DNA from: Fischerella muscicola PCC 7414
GTDB taxonomy: Bacteria; Cyanobacteriota; Cyanobacteriia; Cyanobacteriales; Nostocaceae
Direction of reading: 5' to 3'
NCBI RefSeq assembly: GCF_000317205.1
Contig: NZ_AJLK01000151.1
Location: 1 to 64,000 of the forward strand
DNA: 64,000 nucleotides
The notes under the pieces were generated by a model. That model worked only from the letters and a program-made list of their open reading frames with translations, searched no databases and was not told the origin of the DNA. Below are positions 1-8,590 of this stretch, in pieces; position 1 is the first letter of the stretch, and every line of letters starts with the position of its first letter. The translations under genes and the position numbers were made by a program.

Positions 1-484
1 CTATTGCCATTGCTCTCACAGTTGGGTTATCTAATTTCATTAGGATATCTGGTAAGTAATGACATTGTTTGGCAATTACTTCTCGTGCGTAATTTATCAG
101 CCAATACTCAGCTTCTCTTAAAAGAGCTTTTGATTCAAGATTTTGGCACACTTCATAGTAAACCTTAGACATTAAATATGCCCTTTGTTCAAAAACCATC
201 CCATTAGTTCGCAGTTTTAAGTCTGATGGATAATTAATTATCAAATCGGCTAGTTCATCACTGATTTTGGGAAGAGGATATATATTATATTGTTGGGTTT
301 CAGGATGGGATATTTTCACCTGATACCCTAGATTTACAGCATAATTTATAATAAAATCAATATTGTTAGACTCGACAAAATCTCCTATTTGAAAATTTGT
401 TTCTATAAGTAAATATGATGGTGCATGAATAATTTGAAACCTTTTGGGGTTTGGATTTGAATCAGCTAATAGTTCGACGTACAT
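1..484 (-). CDS. Hypothetical protein, N-terminal part only (runs off the window start)
   Basis: An open frame reads on the minus strand from an ATG at 484 to the left edge, giving about 161 residues without a stop, so the C-terminus is missing. The protein begins MYVELLADSNPNPKRFQ and contains stretches such as LPKISDELADLIINYPSDL and LREAEYWLINYAREV. I recognise no domain, signal peptide or membrane segment. The final part, ending DILMKLDNPTVRAMAI, has the helical feel of a HEAT-like repeat, but that is only an impression. The start codon lies inside an inverted repeat (481-528). It is transcribed in the same direction as the helicase gene at 585-3305, from which it is separated by a terminator-like hairpin, so it probably has its own promoter in 485-550. 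Confidence 0.6.
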   Translation of the reverse strand, partial: MYVELLADSNPNPKRFQIIHAPSYLLIETNFQIGDFVESNNIDFIINYAVNLGYQVKISHPETQQYNIYPLPKISDELADLIINYPSDLKLRTNGMVFEQRAYLMSKVYYEVCQNLESKALLREAEYWLINYAREVIAKQCHYLPDILMKLDNPTVRAMAI

Positions 485-528
485 CGCTTATTCTCAAAAC
501 TTTCATCAATCTTGTGCGTAAGCGATGT
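481..528 (-). promoter_or_regulatory. Inverted repeat covering the start codon of the first gene
   Basis: The 10-bp arm ACATCGCTTA (481-490) is repeated as a perfect inverted copy at 519-528, with a 28-nt loop. In the minus-strand transcript the arms would form a stem that includes the ATG at 484. It could be an operator or an RNA structure limiting translation. The pairing is seen directly; the role is inference. Confidence 0.4.
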
Positions 529-550
529 ATGTGGTTGAATTACTAAAAAA

Positions 551-579
551 ATAATCCTACCCAAGCTGGATAGGATTAT
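551..579 (-). terminator. Rho-independent terminator of the helicase gene
   Basis: On the minus strand a stem of about 12 bp with one mismatch (arms near 568-579 and 551-562) is followed by a run of seven T. It lies just past the stop codon of the helicase gene ending at 585, as expected of an intrinsic terminator. Confidence 0.75.
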
Positions 580-584
580 CTTAA

Positions 585-3305
585 CTATTGATTAATAGTT
601 CTTGTCTCTGTTGGATTGATTATTTCCTTTAGTAGAGATAGCCCAACTGATTTAAACAGTGCTTCGTTATCATCAGGGCAGCGTTGAATTGTTGTACAAG
701 AAGAGCAGCCGTATTTACAAGGACAATTATCGACTAGAAACTTTGCTTTAATAAAGGCAGTCTCTAAATATTTGATGAGGGTATCGCACATACCTGTACC
801 ATGTTCACAAGTATCAAAGAAATAGCCAACTATTTTAGTATTAGACGGCACTTCTACTAACATGAAATCTATATCTCGACTGTTTGCTCCATGTTCGACA
901 AGTGGTAAACTGAGTATAAGGTGATGAGCGAGAGTATGAACGCAAATTTGGGTTTCATTGCTTTCAAATAGTTGTTTCTCCTCATTGGTAATATATTTCT
1001 GTTTATTAAGTATCTCTTTTCTGTGATTTTTGACCACAACTGAAAAATATTTTCGTGCATCAGCGTTAATTTCAACCCTAACGCAGAATGTATTGTAGTT
1101 AAGAGCAAGTGATTCCTCGTATTTATTTTCCTCCAATAGTTCTACGAATTCTCGTTCAATCAGTTGGATTTTACAAGCAGGGCAAGTTTGTAAGTGTCCA
1201 GGTAAATTTAAATTGAAGTTGCGACATCTGTTATTAGTGCAAGTCCATTTTTGTTCCAGCCTGTACAAGTTGTAGCCATAAATTTCTTCTTTGATTTTGG
1301 CTGAAACAGGTGTAAATCTAGCAGCCCCTTGGGGAAGATGGATAATTTTGGCTTCCCCGATAATTTTAATTTCCTCGAAATTTAGGCTTCCTTCAGGACG
1401 ACTAAATAAATTGGTTGCTTCAATTGGCTTGAGAATGGCTTTCCCTTCGGTTAAATTTAGCTCTTGTGATTTATACTGTACGGGGTTGCCATCAAAGTCT
1501 TGAGCAAGATATATAGCACCAGGGTAAACTTCTCTTAGTGCAGAAGATGCCGAACTTTCCTCAAACTCTTCTGAGCTATCTTGATTGATATAACTGATGT
1601 TTTGGTCAGTGTTGCCTCTAACTTTAATTTTTGAGTGGACATAACCGAGGTTTCGATTAGTTGTCAGTCTTTGATTGTAGCTGAAGATTAGTTGATTATC
1701 ACCGATTAACTGTCGGGCGATCGCATTACCAGAACTACCAAAATGTCGGGCAATTTGAGCTTGTGTCGGTTTACTTTCTTTGCAACAAGCGAGAATATGC
1801 TGCTCCAAAGTTGTTTCATAATTGTGGTTAAAGTTGATAATTTCTGGAGGATCAGATAAAAGGCGTTCTGGGTAATTGGCGTAGTAAGAATCCATAATCG
1901 ACCTTTTTGACGGAATAAACACCAATAGTCCTGCTTCCTGTCTCCCCGCACGTCCTGCCCTTTGGCGAAAGGCAAGAATTGAGCCGGGGTAACTATGTAC
2001 GATAGTTGCATCAATAGACCCAATATCTAGACCCGCCTCCAAAGCACTTGTAGATATAATGAACTTGACCTTCCCGCTTTGTATATCTGCAATAATTTTG
2101 TTACGCTGATTTGCCTTCATGCTCCCATAAAATGCTGAGATGGTTTCTCCCAGGTGGGGCAGTTGCATCTCGATTAAAGCTTTACGTATGGCATTAGTTA
2201 AAACCTTAACTAGTTCCCTACTATCGCAGAAACAAATCCCGACTATGCCTTTACTTACGAGCATGGCTGCGACTTGGGCAGTTTGGTAAAATGTATTATT
2301 TCGTGGTTTGAGGCTAATAAAAGTAGTCTCTGAGCGTTTTGCCCCACTTTGGTCAATAATAGCAAGGTTACTTTGTTCTTCTCGATTAGATATCTTCTGG
2401 GCAATTTCGCTGCTGTTACTAATTGTTGCAGAAGCGAAGATGTACTGTAATTTTGAAATATCATTGCCGACAGATTCTATCATGAGTTGAGTTCGCCGAT
2501 TAAGTAGTGCAAAATGCGAACCAAATATGCCTTGGTAAAAATGCATTTCGTCACAGACAATGATTGAAAGTTTTCTGATAGTTTCTCTAAATCCCCAATT
2601 TGAGTCAAATTGAAAGTTGTTAAGCTCGTGGTTCCATACATCAGGAGTCACGCATAAAATTGAGGGTTGATTGCTGTAAAGTTGTTTGCGCTCTTGGGGA
2701 GGAATATCACCATTAATATTGAGAATTTGGGGGCGAATATTTTCATCTAAGTGGCTAACAAAGGAACGTATTTTCTCTACCTGGTCAAATGCAAGTGCTT
2801 TCAAATTAAAGAATACTAAGGCTGATTTACCCTTTAGACACTCGTGAATGATTGGAATGAGAAAAGAGATACTTTTACCACTGCTGGTAGGAGTTTGGAG
2901 AATTATATCTTCTCCTTTTTTGTAAGCTTGCCATGCCTTGACTTGATGAGAGTATAGTTGGGTGATTCCTGACTTACTTAAAGCCAGTTTAACTAGAGGG
3001 TGAATATCATCTGGGATGGGATAAAGTTTAGCTTCTTGAGCAGGAATTACTTCACAGTTTTGTAGTTTTCCAGATCCATCAAGGATAGCAGCTACCTCTT
3101 GGTAGAGAATGCTTTTACCTGTTGGTGCTTGGTTTAGAGGTAATAAATTACCGCTATTTACCTCATGCTCCCAGTCAAAAATAATTTGGTTTAAACTACC
3201 CTTTTTAAAGTAAAGGTTTTTCTCAATGATGGCGGCGATATGGATAACACCATGTTCTTTGGAATAAACCTGCTTGTTTGCTTCTAACCATTCAGGCTGG
3301 TTCAT
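585..3305 (-). CDS. DEAD/DEAH-box helicase with DUF1998 domain, MrfA/YprA-like
   Basis: A 906-residue superfamily 2 helicase. Visible motifs are the P-loop TPTSSGKS (about 138-145), the DEMH box (about 252-255), the motif III form ASATIS, the motif V region STSALEAGLDIGS and motif VI QRAGRAGR. The C-terminal third carries a zinc-ribbon-like set (CTNNRC ... CPAC) and a cysteine cluster CPCKYGCSSC followed by a further Cys, the hallmark of DUF1998 in MrfA-type DNA repair helicases. Bacillus MrfA is about 750 residues and acts with the nuclease MrfB in mitomycin repair; this protein is longer and no MrfB-like neighbour is present. It stands alone with its own terminator at 551-579, so it is probably a monocistronic DNA repair or defence helicase. 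The family call is firm; the exact role is inferred. Confidence 0.85.
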   Translation of the reverse strand: MNQPEWLEANKQVYSKEHGVIHIAAIIEKNLYFKKGSLNQIIFDWEHEVNSGNLLPLNQAPTGKSILYQEVAAILDGSGKLQNCEVIPAQEAKLYPIPDDIHPLVKLALSKSGITQLYSHQVKAWQAYKKGEDIILQTPTSSGKSISFLIPIIHECLKGKSALVFFNLKALAFDQVEKIRSFVSHLDENIRPQILNINGDIPPQERKQLYSNQPSILCVTPDVWNHELNNFQFDSNWGFRETIRKLSIIVCDEMHFYQGIFGSHFALLNRRTQLMIESVGNDISKLQYIFASATISNSSEIAQKISNREEQSNLAIIDQSGAKRSETTFISLKPRNNTFYQTAQVAAMLVSKGIVGICFCDSRELVKVLTNAIRKALIEMQLPHLGETISAFYGSMKANQRNKIIADIQSGKVKFIISTSALEAGLDIGSIDATIVHSYPGSILAFRQRAGRAGRQEAGLLVFIPSKRSIMDSYYANYPERLLSDPPEIINFNHNYETTLEQHILACCKESKPTQAQIARHFGSSGNAIARQLIGDNQLIFSYNQRLTTNRNLGYVHSKIKVRGNTDQNISYINQDSSEEFEESSASSALREVYPGAIYLAQDFDGNPVQYKSQELNLTEGKAILKPIEATNLFSRPEGSLNFEEIKIIGEAKIIHLPQGAARFTPVSAKIKEEIYGYNLYRLEQKWTCTNNRCRNFNLNLPGHLQTCPACKIQLIEREFVELLEENKYEESLALNYNTFCVRVEINADARKYFSVVVKNHRKEILNKQKYITNEEKQLFESNETQICVHTLAHHLILSLPLVEHGANSRDIDFMLVEVPSNTKIVGYFFDTCEHGTGMCDTLIKYLETAFIKAKFLVDNCPCKYGCSSCTTIQRCPDDNEALFKSVGLSLLKEIINPTETRTINQ

Positions 3306-4121
3306 AAAAAATTACCTACTTGCTGTTTTAGCAGGTAGGCGTTAGTCAAAAGTAGTGGTTTTAATTATTTATTAACTATAGAATCTGATTTTAGTTTCGC
3401 TAATTTATAGTGATAACCAATGTTACAATGTTATAACGCAGTTAGGCGTTTATTAAGACTTTATTGAATTGCTAGATTATTTGCTCAACGCGTTTATACT
3501 GGAGCAAAATTCATTTGGCTAAATTTTAAAAACGATATAATATCGCTAGTGAATAGCAATTCGTCATTTCAGTATTTTTGAAATTTGATATAAGAGCAAG
3601 TTTCTTAGAAAACAGGTTTTTGCTAAGTTTTAAATATATGATATTAGACCTTTGTTAATTATCAGTCACATATAACCACAAAACCGATCATAGTTGTTAT
3701 CTATTTCTTTGCTATTATGACGCAATGATTTATCTGAAATCTATGTTCAAGTATGGGTTTTAGTGAATGTTTAAATTATTGCCTCTGCTTGTTAGCGTTT
3801 ATCAATTAACTCTGATATATGGTTTTTCGCTAAGGCTTTAATACCAACTAAATAAGTAATATTAACTTAGTTATCAAGTTGATACCAATTAAGTAGGTAT
3901 ATTTGCTCTAACCATATATAGCCAAACAATAACTTGATAAAAGCTTTAGCTTTGTAATCTATGCGGGTGATTTTCCCTTTACTTAGCCAAAAGTGGTGAA
4001 TCAGACTTGATTTTTTGTGCAAGCATTCTGTCATAATGTTAGTTACCTTTGCTACAGAATGTAAAATTACATTCATGTATCAATATCAACTAGCAGCCCG
4101 TTAGTCATAAACAACACTTGC
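3306..4121. other. Long AT-rich divergent intergenic region between the helicase and modA
   Basis: About 816 bases without a convincing gene. It should hold the divergent promoters of the helicase (minus) and the modA operon (plus). Two things stand out: a 13-bp perfect palindrome CGATATAATATCG at 3533-3545, and an imperfect direct repeat, ATACCAACTAAATAAGTA at 3841-3858 and ATACCAATTAAGTAGGTA at 3882-3899. Either could be a regulator site, for example for molybdate control, but I cannot match them to a known consensus. A short minus-strand frame at 3867-4076 has no coding character. Confidence 0.4.
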
Positions 4122-4934
4122 ATGAAAATCAAAAGACGGTATTTTCTCCTGTCAAGCCTAGTAGCAGTTCTAGTCACATCCTGGGGATTATTCCTCAATC
4201 CAGCACCAGCAAGCCAGACGCTATTATCTCAAAGGCCAGTTACACTCACCGTATCTGCGGCGGCGGATCTTAACTATGTGTTTAAAGAAATCGGTGCTTT
4301 ATGGGAGAAAGAGACAGGAAACAAAGTCACCTTTAACTTTGGTTCTACAGGACAACTGGCTCAACAGATTGAACGAGGCGCACCAGTAGATTTATTTGCG
4401 GCTGCCAATAAGTCATTTGTGGAAGACCTTGACAAAAAAGGGTTAATAGTATCCAATACCAAAGCCTTATATGGACGGGGACGAATTACTGTGTGGACAA
4501 AAGAAGACAGTAAACTCAATCCCAAAGACATTAGAGAGTTAACCAAACCAGAATATAAAAGAGTTGCGATCGCCAATCCGGATCATGCTCCCTACGGTAT
4601 CGCCGCCAAAGAAGCATTTCAGTCAGTGGGTATCTGGGATGTAATCAAGCCGAAACTGGTACTAGGCGAGAACATCCGCCAAACTCAACAATATGTGGAA
4701 ACTGGCAACGTTGATGTCGGTATCGTCGCTTTATCTTTAAGCGTCAATAGACCTGGAAAATGGGAATTAATTCCCGAAAATTTACATAAACCCATTGACC
4801 AAATGTTAGCCGTAGTCAAAAAGAGCAAGCATCAGACACAAGCTAGACAGTTTGCCCAATATGTTAACGGTCCAAAAGGCAGACCACTAATGAAGAAATA
4901 TGGCTTTGTTTTACCTGGAGAGGCGGCAAAGTAA
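4122..4934 (+). CDS. modA: Molybdate ABC transporter, periplasmic substrate-binding protein
   Basis: A 270-residue binding protein starting at an ATG and opening with a basic, hydrophobic signal sequence (KIKRRYFLLSSLVAVLV), so it is exported. The mature part has the ModA signature: VSAAADLNYVFKEIG near the start, NFGSTGQLAQQIERGAPVD, and later NPDHAPYGIAAKEA and GNVDVGIVALSLS, the segments that form the oxyanion pocket in this family. It captures molybdate (or tungstate) and delivers it to the ModB permease. Its stop codon overlaps the modB start by one base (TAATG), indicating translational coupling. A second ModA-like gene closes the same cluster. Confidence 0.92.
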   Translation: MKIKRRYFLLSSLVAVLVTSWGLFLNPAPASQTLLSQRPVTLTVSAAADLNYVFKEIGALWEKETGNKVTFNFGSTGQLAQQIERGAPVDLFAAANKSFVEDLDKKGLIVSNTKALYGRGRITVWTKEDSKLNPKDIRELTKPEYKRVAIANPDHAPYGIAAKEAFQSVGIWDVIKPKLVLGENIRQTQQYVETGNVDVGIVALSLSVNRPGKWELIPENLHKPIDQMLAVVKKSKHQTQARQFAQYVNGPKGRPLMKKYGFVLPGEAAK

Positions 4935-5575
4935 TGGATTGGTTTCCTTATATATTGTCATTGCAAGTCACAGCCCTAGCTACAGTATTGCTGTTAGTTT
5001 TTGGACTGGGACTAGCAATTTTCTTAGCCCGTGTTCGCTTCCCAGGGGAACTAGTGGTATCAACAGTGCTGAACTTGCCCTTGGTACTACCTCCCAGTGT
5101 GATCGGTTTCTACCTATTGTTAGCATTAGGTCGTGGTAGTCCGATACTAGAATGGTTCGGTATAGATATTTTATTCACATGGCAAGCAGCAGCGATCGCT
5201 AGTGCAATTGTCGCGTTACCTCTAATTGTAGAAGCAGCTAGAGCCGCAATTGTGGATGTCAATCCTGAACTGGAAGCAGCAGCACGTACTCTCGGTGACT
5301 CAGAGATACAAGTGCTGTGGCGAGTCACACTACCTTTAGCTCGTTCGGGAATTTTAGCAGGCTTTATTTTAGCAGTCGCCAGAGCTTTAGGTGAATTCGG
5401 TGCCACATTGATGGTGGCAGGAAACATCCCCGAACGCACCCAAACATTACCCCTGGCTATTTATGATGCTGTGCAGAACCAAGAGTATGGCAAGGCTAAC
5501 TTGATGGTACTGGTGATGACCTTTTGGGCATTTCTGTTGTTGTTGTGGGCGCGTAGTCTAGAACAGCGTAGGTAA
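4934..5575 (+). CDS. modB: Molybdate ABC transporter permease
   Basis: A 213-residue integral membrane protein with about five hydrophobic segments and the binding-protein-dependent permease EAA loop (EAAARTLGDSEIQVLWRVTL), which docks the ATPase. The adjoining segment ARALGEFGATLMVAGNIP is typical of ModB. It begins on the A of the modA stop codon (TAATG), so the two are coupled. In Anabaena-type cyanobacteria modB and modC are often fused as modBC; here they are separate genes 34 bases apart. Confidence 0.93.
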   Translation: MDWFPYILSLQVTALATVLLLVFGLGLAIFLARVRFPGELVVSTVLNLPLVLPPSVIGFYLLLALGRGSPILEWFGIDILFTWQAAAIASAIVALPLIVEAARAAIVDVNPELEAAARTLGDSEIQVLWRVTLPLARSGILAGFILAVARALGEFGATLMVAGNIPERTQTLPLAIYDAVQNQEYGKANLMVLVMTFWAFLLLLWARSLEQRR

Positions 5576-5609
5576 AAGCGTTTTACTGAGAAAATAATCA
5601 AAACTAAGA

Positions 5610-6677
5610 ATGCAACTTTTAGTAGACATTCACAAACAACTAGCCAGTTATCCTCTAGAAGTGAAATTTAATCTAGAGGGGCGAGTCCTGGGAATATTGG
5701 GTGGTTCTGGTTCCGGCAAAAGTATGACTTTACGTTGTATCGCGGGGCTAGAGACTCCTAATCGTGGTCGCATTGTCGTTAACGGACGGGTTTTGTTTGA
5801 CTCCACCAAACGAATTAATCTACCAATTCGCTCACGCCGTGTGGGTATTGTGTTTCAAAACTACGCCCTATTTCCGCATTTGACAGTCGCCCAAAACATT
5901 ACCTATGGGTTACAAGATTTGTCGGGTGCAGAACGTCAGTGCCGATTGGCAGAACAAATTACCCAGTTACAACTTTTTGGACTAGAGAATCGCTACCCAC
6001 AGCAGCTATCTGGCGGACAACAGCAGCGCGTAGCTTTAGCGAGAGCTTTAGCAGTAGAACCAGAAGTCTTGTTGTTAGATGAACCTTTTTCGGCTCTTGA
6101 TACCTACCTGCGACACCAGTTGCAAGAACAACTGATTGAGACACTGAGTAGCTATCAAGGGGTAACGCTATTTGTCACCCATAATTTAGAAGAAGCTTAC
6201 GAAATTTGTGAACAACTTTTAGTTATATCTGAAGGGCAGGCGATCGCCTACGATAGTAAACAAAGCATTTTCCAACATCCAGCTACTTATACTGTCGCCC
6301 AGCTAACTGGTTGTAAAAATTTCTCGCAAACCAGGGCAATTTCCCCCACCCAAATAGAAGCCAAGGACTGGGGCTGTACTCTCAAAGTAATCGAGTCAAT
6401 TCCTGAATCATTAGCTTATGTGGGAATCCGCGCCCATCATCTCACCTTTACCAATGACCCCAACGCTGAAAATACCTTCCCCTGTTGGTTAGCACACACC
6501 AGGGAAACACCCCACAGAATGACACTTTACCTGAAGCTACATAATCCAGCAACTCAATCCAACGATTACCACATCCAAGCGGAAGTATTCAAGGAAAAAT
6601 GGTCAACTATCAAAGACCACCCTTTCCCTTGGTATGTCAAGTTAGATCCGCTTAATCTATTTTTAATGCAAGTATAA
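5610..6677 (+). CDS. modC: Molybdate ABC transporter ATP-binding protein
   Basis: A 355-residue ATPase, close to the usual ModC length of about 350. It shows Walker A GGSGSGKS (about 31-38), the Q-loop VFQNYALFPHL, the ABC signature LSGGQQQR (about 133-140), Walker B LLLDEPFSALD and the switch histidine in FVTHN. After about residue 230 comes a C-terminal region in the place of the molybdate-sensing MOP/TOBE domain, including GIRAHHLTF. It powers molybdate import with ModB. It follows modB by 34 bases in the same operon, and the next gene starts 17 bases after its stop. Confidence 0.93.
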   Translation: MQLLVDIHKQLASYPLEVKFNLEGRVLGILGGSGSGKSMTLRCIAGLETPNRGRIVVNGRVLFDSTKRINLPIRSRRVGIVFQNYALFPHLTVAQNITYGLQDLSGAERQCRLAEQITQLQLFGLENRYPQQLSGGQQQRVALARALAVEPEVLLLDEPFSALDTYLRHQLQEQLIETLSSYQGVTLFVTHNLEEAYEICEQLLVISEGQAIAYDSKQSIFQHPATYTVAQLTGCKNFSQTRAISPTQIEAKDWGCTLKVIESIPESLAYVGIRAHHLTFTNDPNAENTFPCWLAHTRETPHRMTLYLKLHNPATQSNDYHIQAEVFKEKWSTIKDHPFPWYVKLDPLNLFLMQV

Positions 6678-6694
6678 ACAACTGCGTCTTGTGT

Positions 6695-7477
6695 ATGAAA
6701 TTAAACAAAAAACGCTTTTTTACCCTAATTGTGTTGTTTTTAGCAACTCTAGCATTTGCCACAACAACAGCAGTTGCACAGCAAAGAGTATCTTTAACGG
6801 TATCATCTGCGATCGCTTTGCGTGAGCCTTTACAAGACATCAAAACAGCATACCAACGTCAACAGCCAAACACCAATATCACTTATAACTTCGGTGCTTC
6901 TGGTGCTTTGCAACAGCAGATTGAAAGTGGCGCGTCTGTGGATGTTTTTATCTCCGCAGCCCCAAAACAAATGGATGCGTTAGAAACCAAAGGACTTTTA
7001 CTAGATAATACTCGCCGCAATTTAGTAACTAACCGCATTGTGTTGATTGTGCCAAAAGCCTCTCAAGGGATTTCTAACCTACAAGACTTGACAAAATCCC
7101 AAGTTAAAAGAATTGCCATTGGCAATCCTAAAAGTGTACCCATCGGTCAATATTCCGAAGAAATCTTCAAAAATCTTGGCATGACGGAGAAAATCAAATC
7201 TAGACTTGTATTTGGTAACACTGTCCGTCAAGTCTTAGGTTATGTTGCATCGGGCAACGTCGATGCTGGTATAGTTTGGGTCACTGATGCTAAAACATCA
7301 GACAAAGTAAAAGTCGTAGAGATGATAGCCGAAAATCTACACTCACCAGCAATTTTTCCGGTCGCGGTTGTGAAAAATAGTCAAAATCCTAATGCGGCTC
7401 GTGCTTACGTGCAGTTTTTATTCAGCAACCAAGCCAAAACTATATTTACAAAATACGGATTTCGTATAGCTTCTTGA
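6695..7477 (+). CDS. Second ModA-like periplasmic binding protein
   Basis: A 260-residue secreted binding protein. I chose the ATG at 6695 because the signal peptide (MKLNKKRFFTLIVLFLATLA, ending near AVAQ) begins there; an in-frame TTG lies two codons upstream. It keeps the ModA framework: LTVSSAIALREPLQDI, NFGASGALQQQIESGASVD, GNPKSVPIGQYSEE and GNVDAGIVWVTDA. It is clearly a diverged paralogue of the modA product encoded at the head of the operon. It may widen the oxyanion range (molybdate, tungstate or a related anion) or differ in affinity, using the same ModBC. Which anion it binds cannot be told from sequence alone. Confidence 0.85.
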   Translation: MKLNKKRFFTLIVLFLATLAFATTTAVAQQRVSLTVSSAIALREPLQDIKTAYQRQQPNTNITYNFGASGALQQQIESGASVDVFISAAPKQMDALETKGLLLDNTRRNLVTNRIVLIVPKASQGISNLQDLTKSQVKRIAIGNPKSVPIGQYSEEIFKNLGMTEKIKSRLVFGNTVRQVLGYVASGNVDAGIVWVTDAKTSDKVKVVEMIAENLHSPAIFPVAVVKNSQNPNAARAYVQFLFSNQAKTIFTKYGFRIAS

Positions 7478-7526
7478 TCACCTACGGTAAGTAAAAATTT
7501 TGATGCAATCATAAACACCTAGTTTA

Positions 7527-8471
7527 CTACTGCCATTGCCCTCGCCGTCGCATTAAGAGCAGTAGCTGAGAAATTAAAACCATAACAGGTAACTCAATCA
7601 AGGGGCCAATGACTAAAACAAGAGTAATTAAAGGACGATGGGGAAATGCAGAAGCAGCAATTGCTAGAGACAGTGGGGAATTACGAGCCAACGTAGTGCA
7701 GCTAAGACAAGCAACCTCTTGGTAGGAAAACTTTAAGTAACGTCCTATCAATTGACCTAAGACAAAATTAACCACGAAGAACAGAACAACAGGGATAAAA
7801 AGCTGAAATATTAATTCTGGATGCTGTATGACTACCTTTCCTTGTGAAGCGAAGATGGTAGCGATCGCTAAATTAAGGCAGATTACTTGAAATATTGCCA
7901 TCTTTGCCACCACACCTTGCCATCTGAGGATGAATTGTCGGGAAATAGTTGCTACCAACAAAGGTAAAAATAATACCCAAAACAAACTCTCAAAAAGTTG
8001 AATTAGGTTGATTTCTACCAATGTCCCAGCAAAAAGCAATAGATACACTGGTAGCAAAATAACTTGTAACACTAAATTTAGTGGTAGTAGGGCAGTTGCT
8101 AAAGCCACATCTCCACGGGCTACACCTGTAAAAACAAGATACCAATCAGTACAAGGTGTGACCATCAACATAATTAGCCCCACCCTTAAATCGGGGCTAT
8201 CTTGCAAAAATAGATAACCATTAATCCAAGTGAAGATAGGAGTCCAGAAAAAGTTAATGATCAAGCTTGTTGATGTCACTTTAAAATTCCGTAACCCCCG
8301 TCCCAAGCCCTTTAAAGGTATTGGTAGGAAAGTTGCATACAGCATCAAAGCCAATAACGGCACAATTATCTTTGGGGCTATATTCGCAAACCATCCTATC
8401 TGAGCTAATGCCAATCCCACAAAAACTGAAAGCATTACTAAAAATGGCTGCACCTTATCAAATAATGGCAT
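7527..8471 (-). CDS. Arsenite/bile-acid-type transporter (ACR3/BASS-related)
   Basis: A 314-residue protein with about ten hydrophobic segments. The segment [17 protein letters not shown] and the later [17 protein letters not shown] match the two conserved unwound-helix motifs of the ACR3/bile acid:sodium symporter superfamily, and related proteins are generally annotated as arsenic resistance permeases. It would export arsenite or a similar small anion across the plasma membrane. No arsenate reductase or ArsR regulator lies next to it, so the substrate remains inferred. It is divergent from an MFS gene across 119 bases and converges on the molybdate block. Confidence 0.7.
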   Translation of the reverse strand: MPLFDKVQPFLVMLSVFVGLALAQIGWFANIAPKIIVPLLALMLYATFLPIPLKGLGRGLRNFKVTSTSLIINFFWTPIFTWINGYLFLQDSPDLRVGLIMLMVTPCTDWYLVFTGVARGDVALATALLPLNLVLQVILLPVYLLLFAGTLVEINLIQLFESLFWVLFLPLLVATISRQFILRWQGVVAKMAIFQVICLNLAIATIFASQGKVVIQHPELIFQLFIPVVLFFVVNFVLGQLIGRYLKFSYQEVACLSCTTLARNSPLSLAIAASAFPHRPLITLVLVIGPLIELPVMVLISQLLLLMRRRGQWQ

Positions 8472-8590
8472 TACTCTACTTTGGAGCTAATTACAGCTAA
8501 TAGTAAAAAGATATCACTCAATCACGGCTACAACCTCGCCAGTAAAGAGGCTGTTCGTAAAAATAAGCACACTTAAGCAACGTAATAACT

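Noticed and set aside
3867-4076. A 69-residue minus-strand frame upstream of modA
   Set aside because: Its composition is not protein-like and it lies in the AT-rich promoter region.
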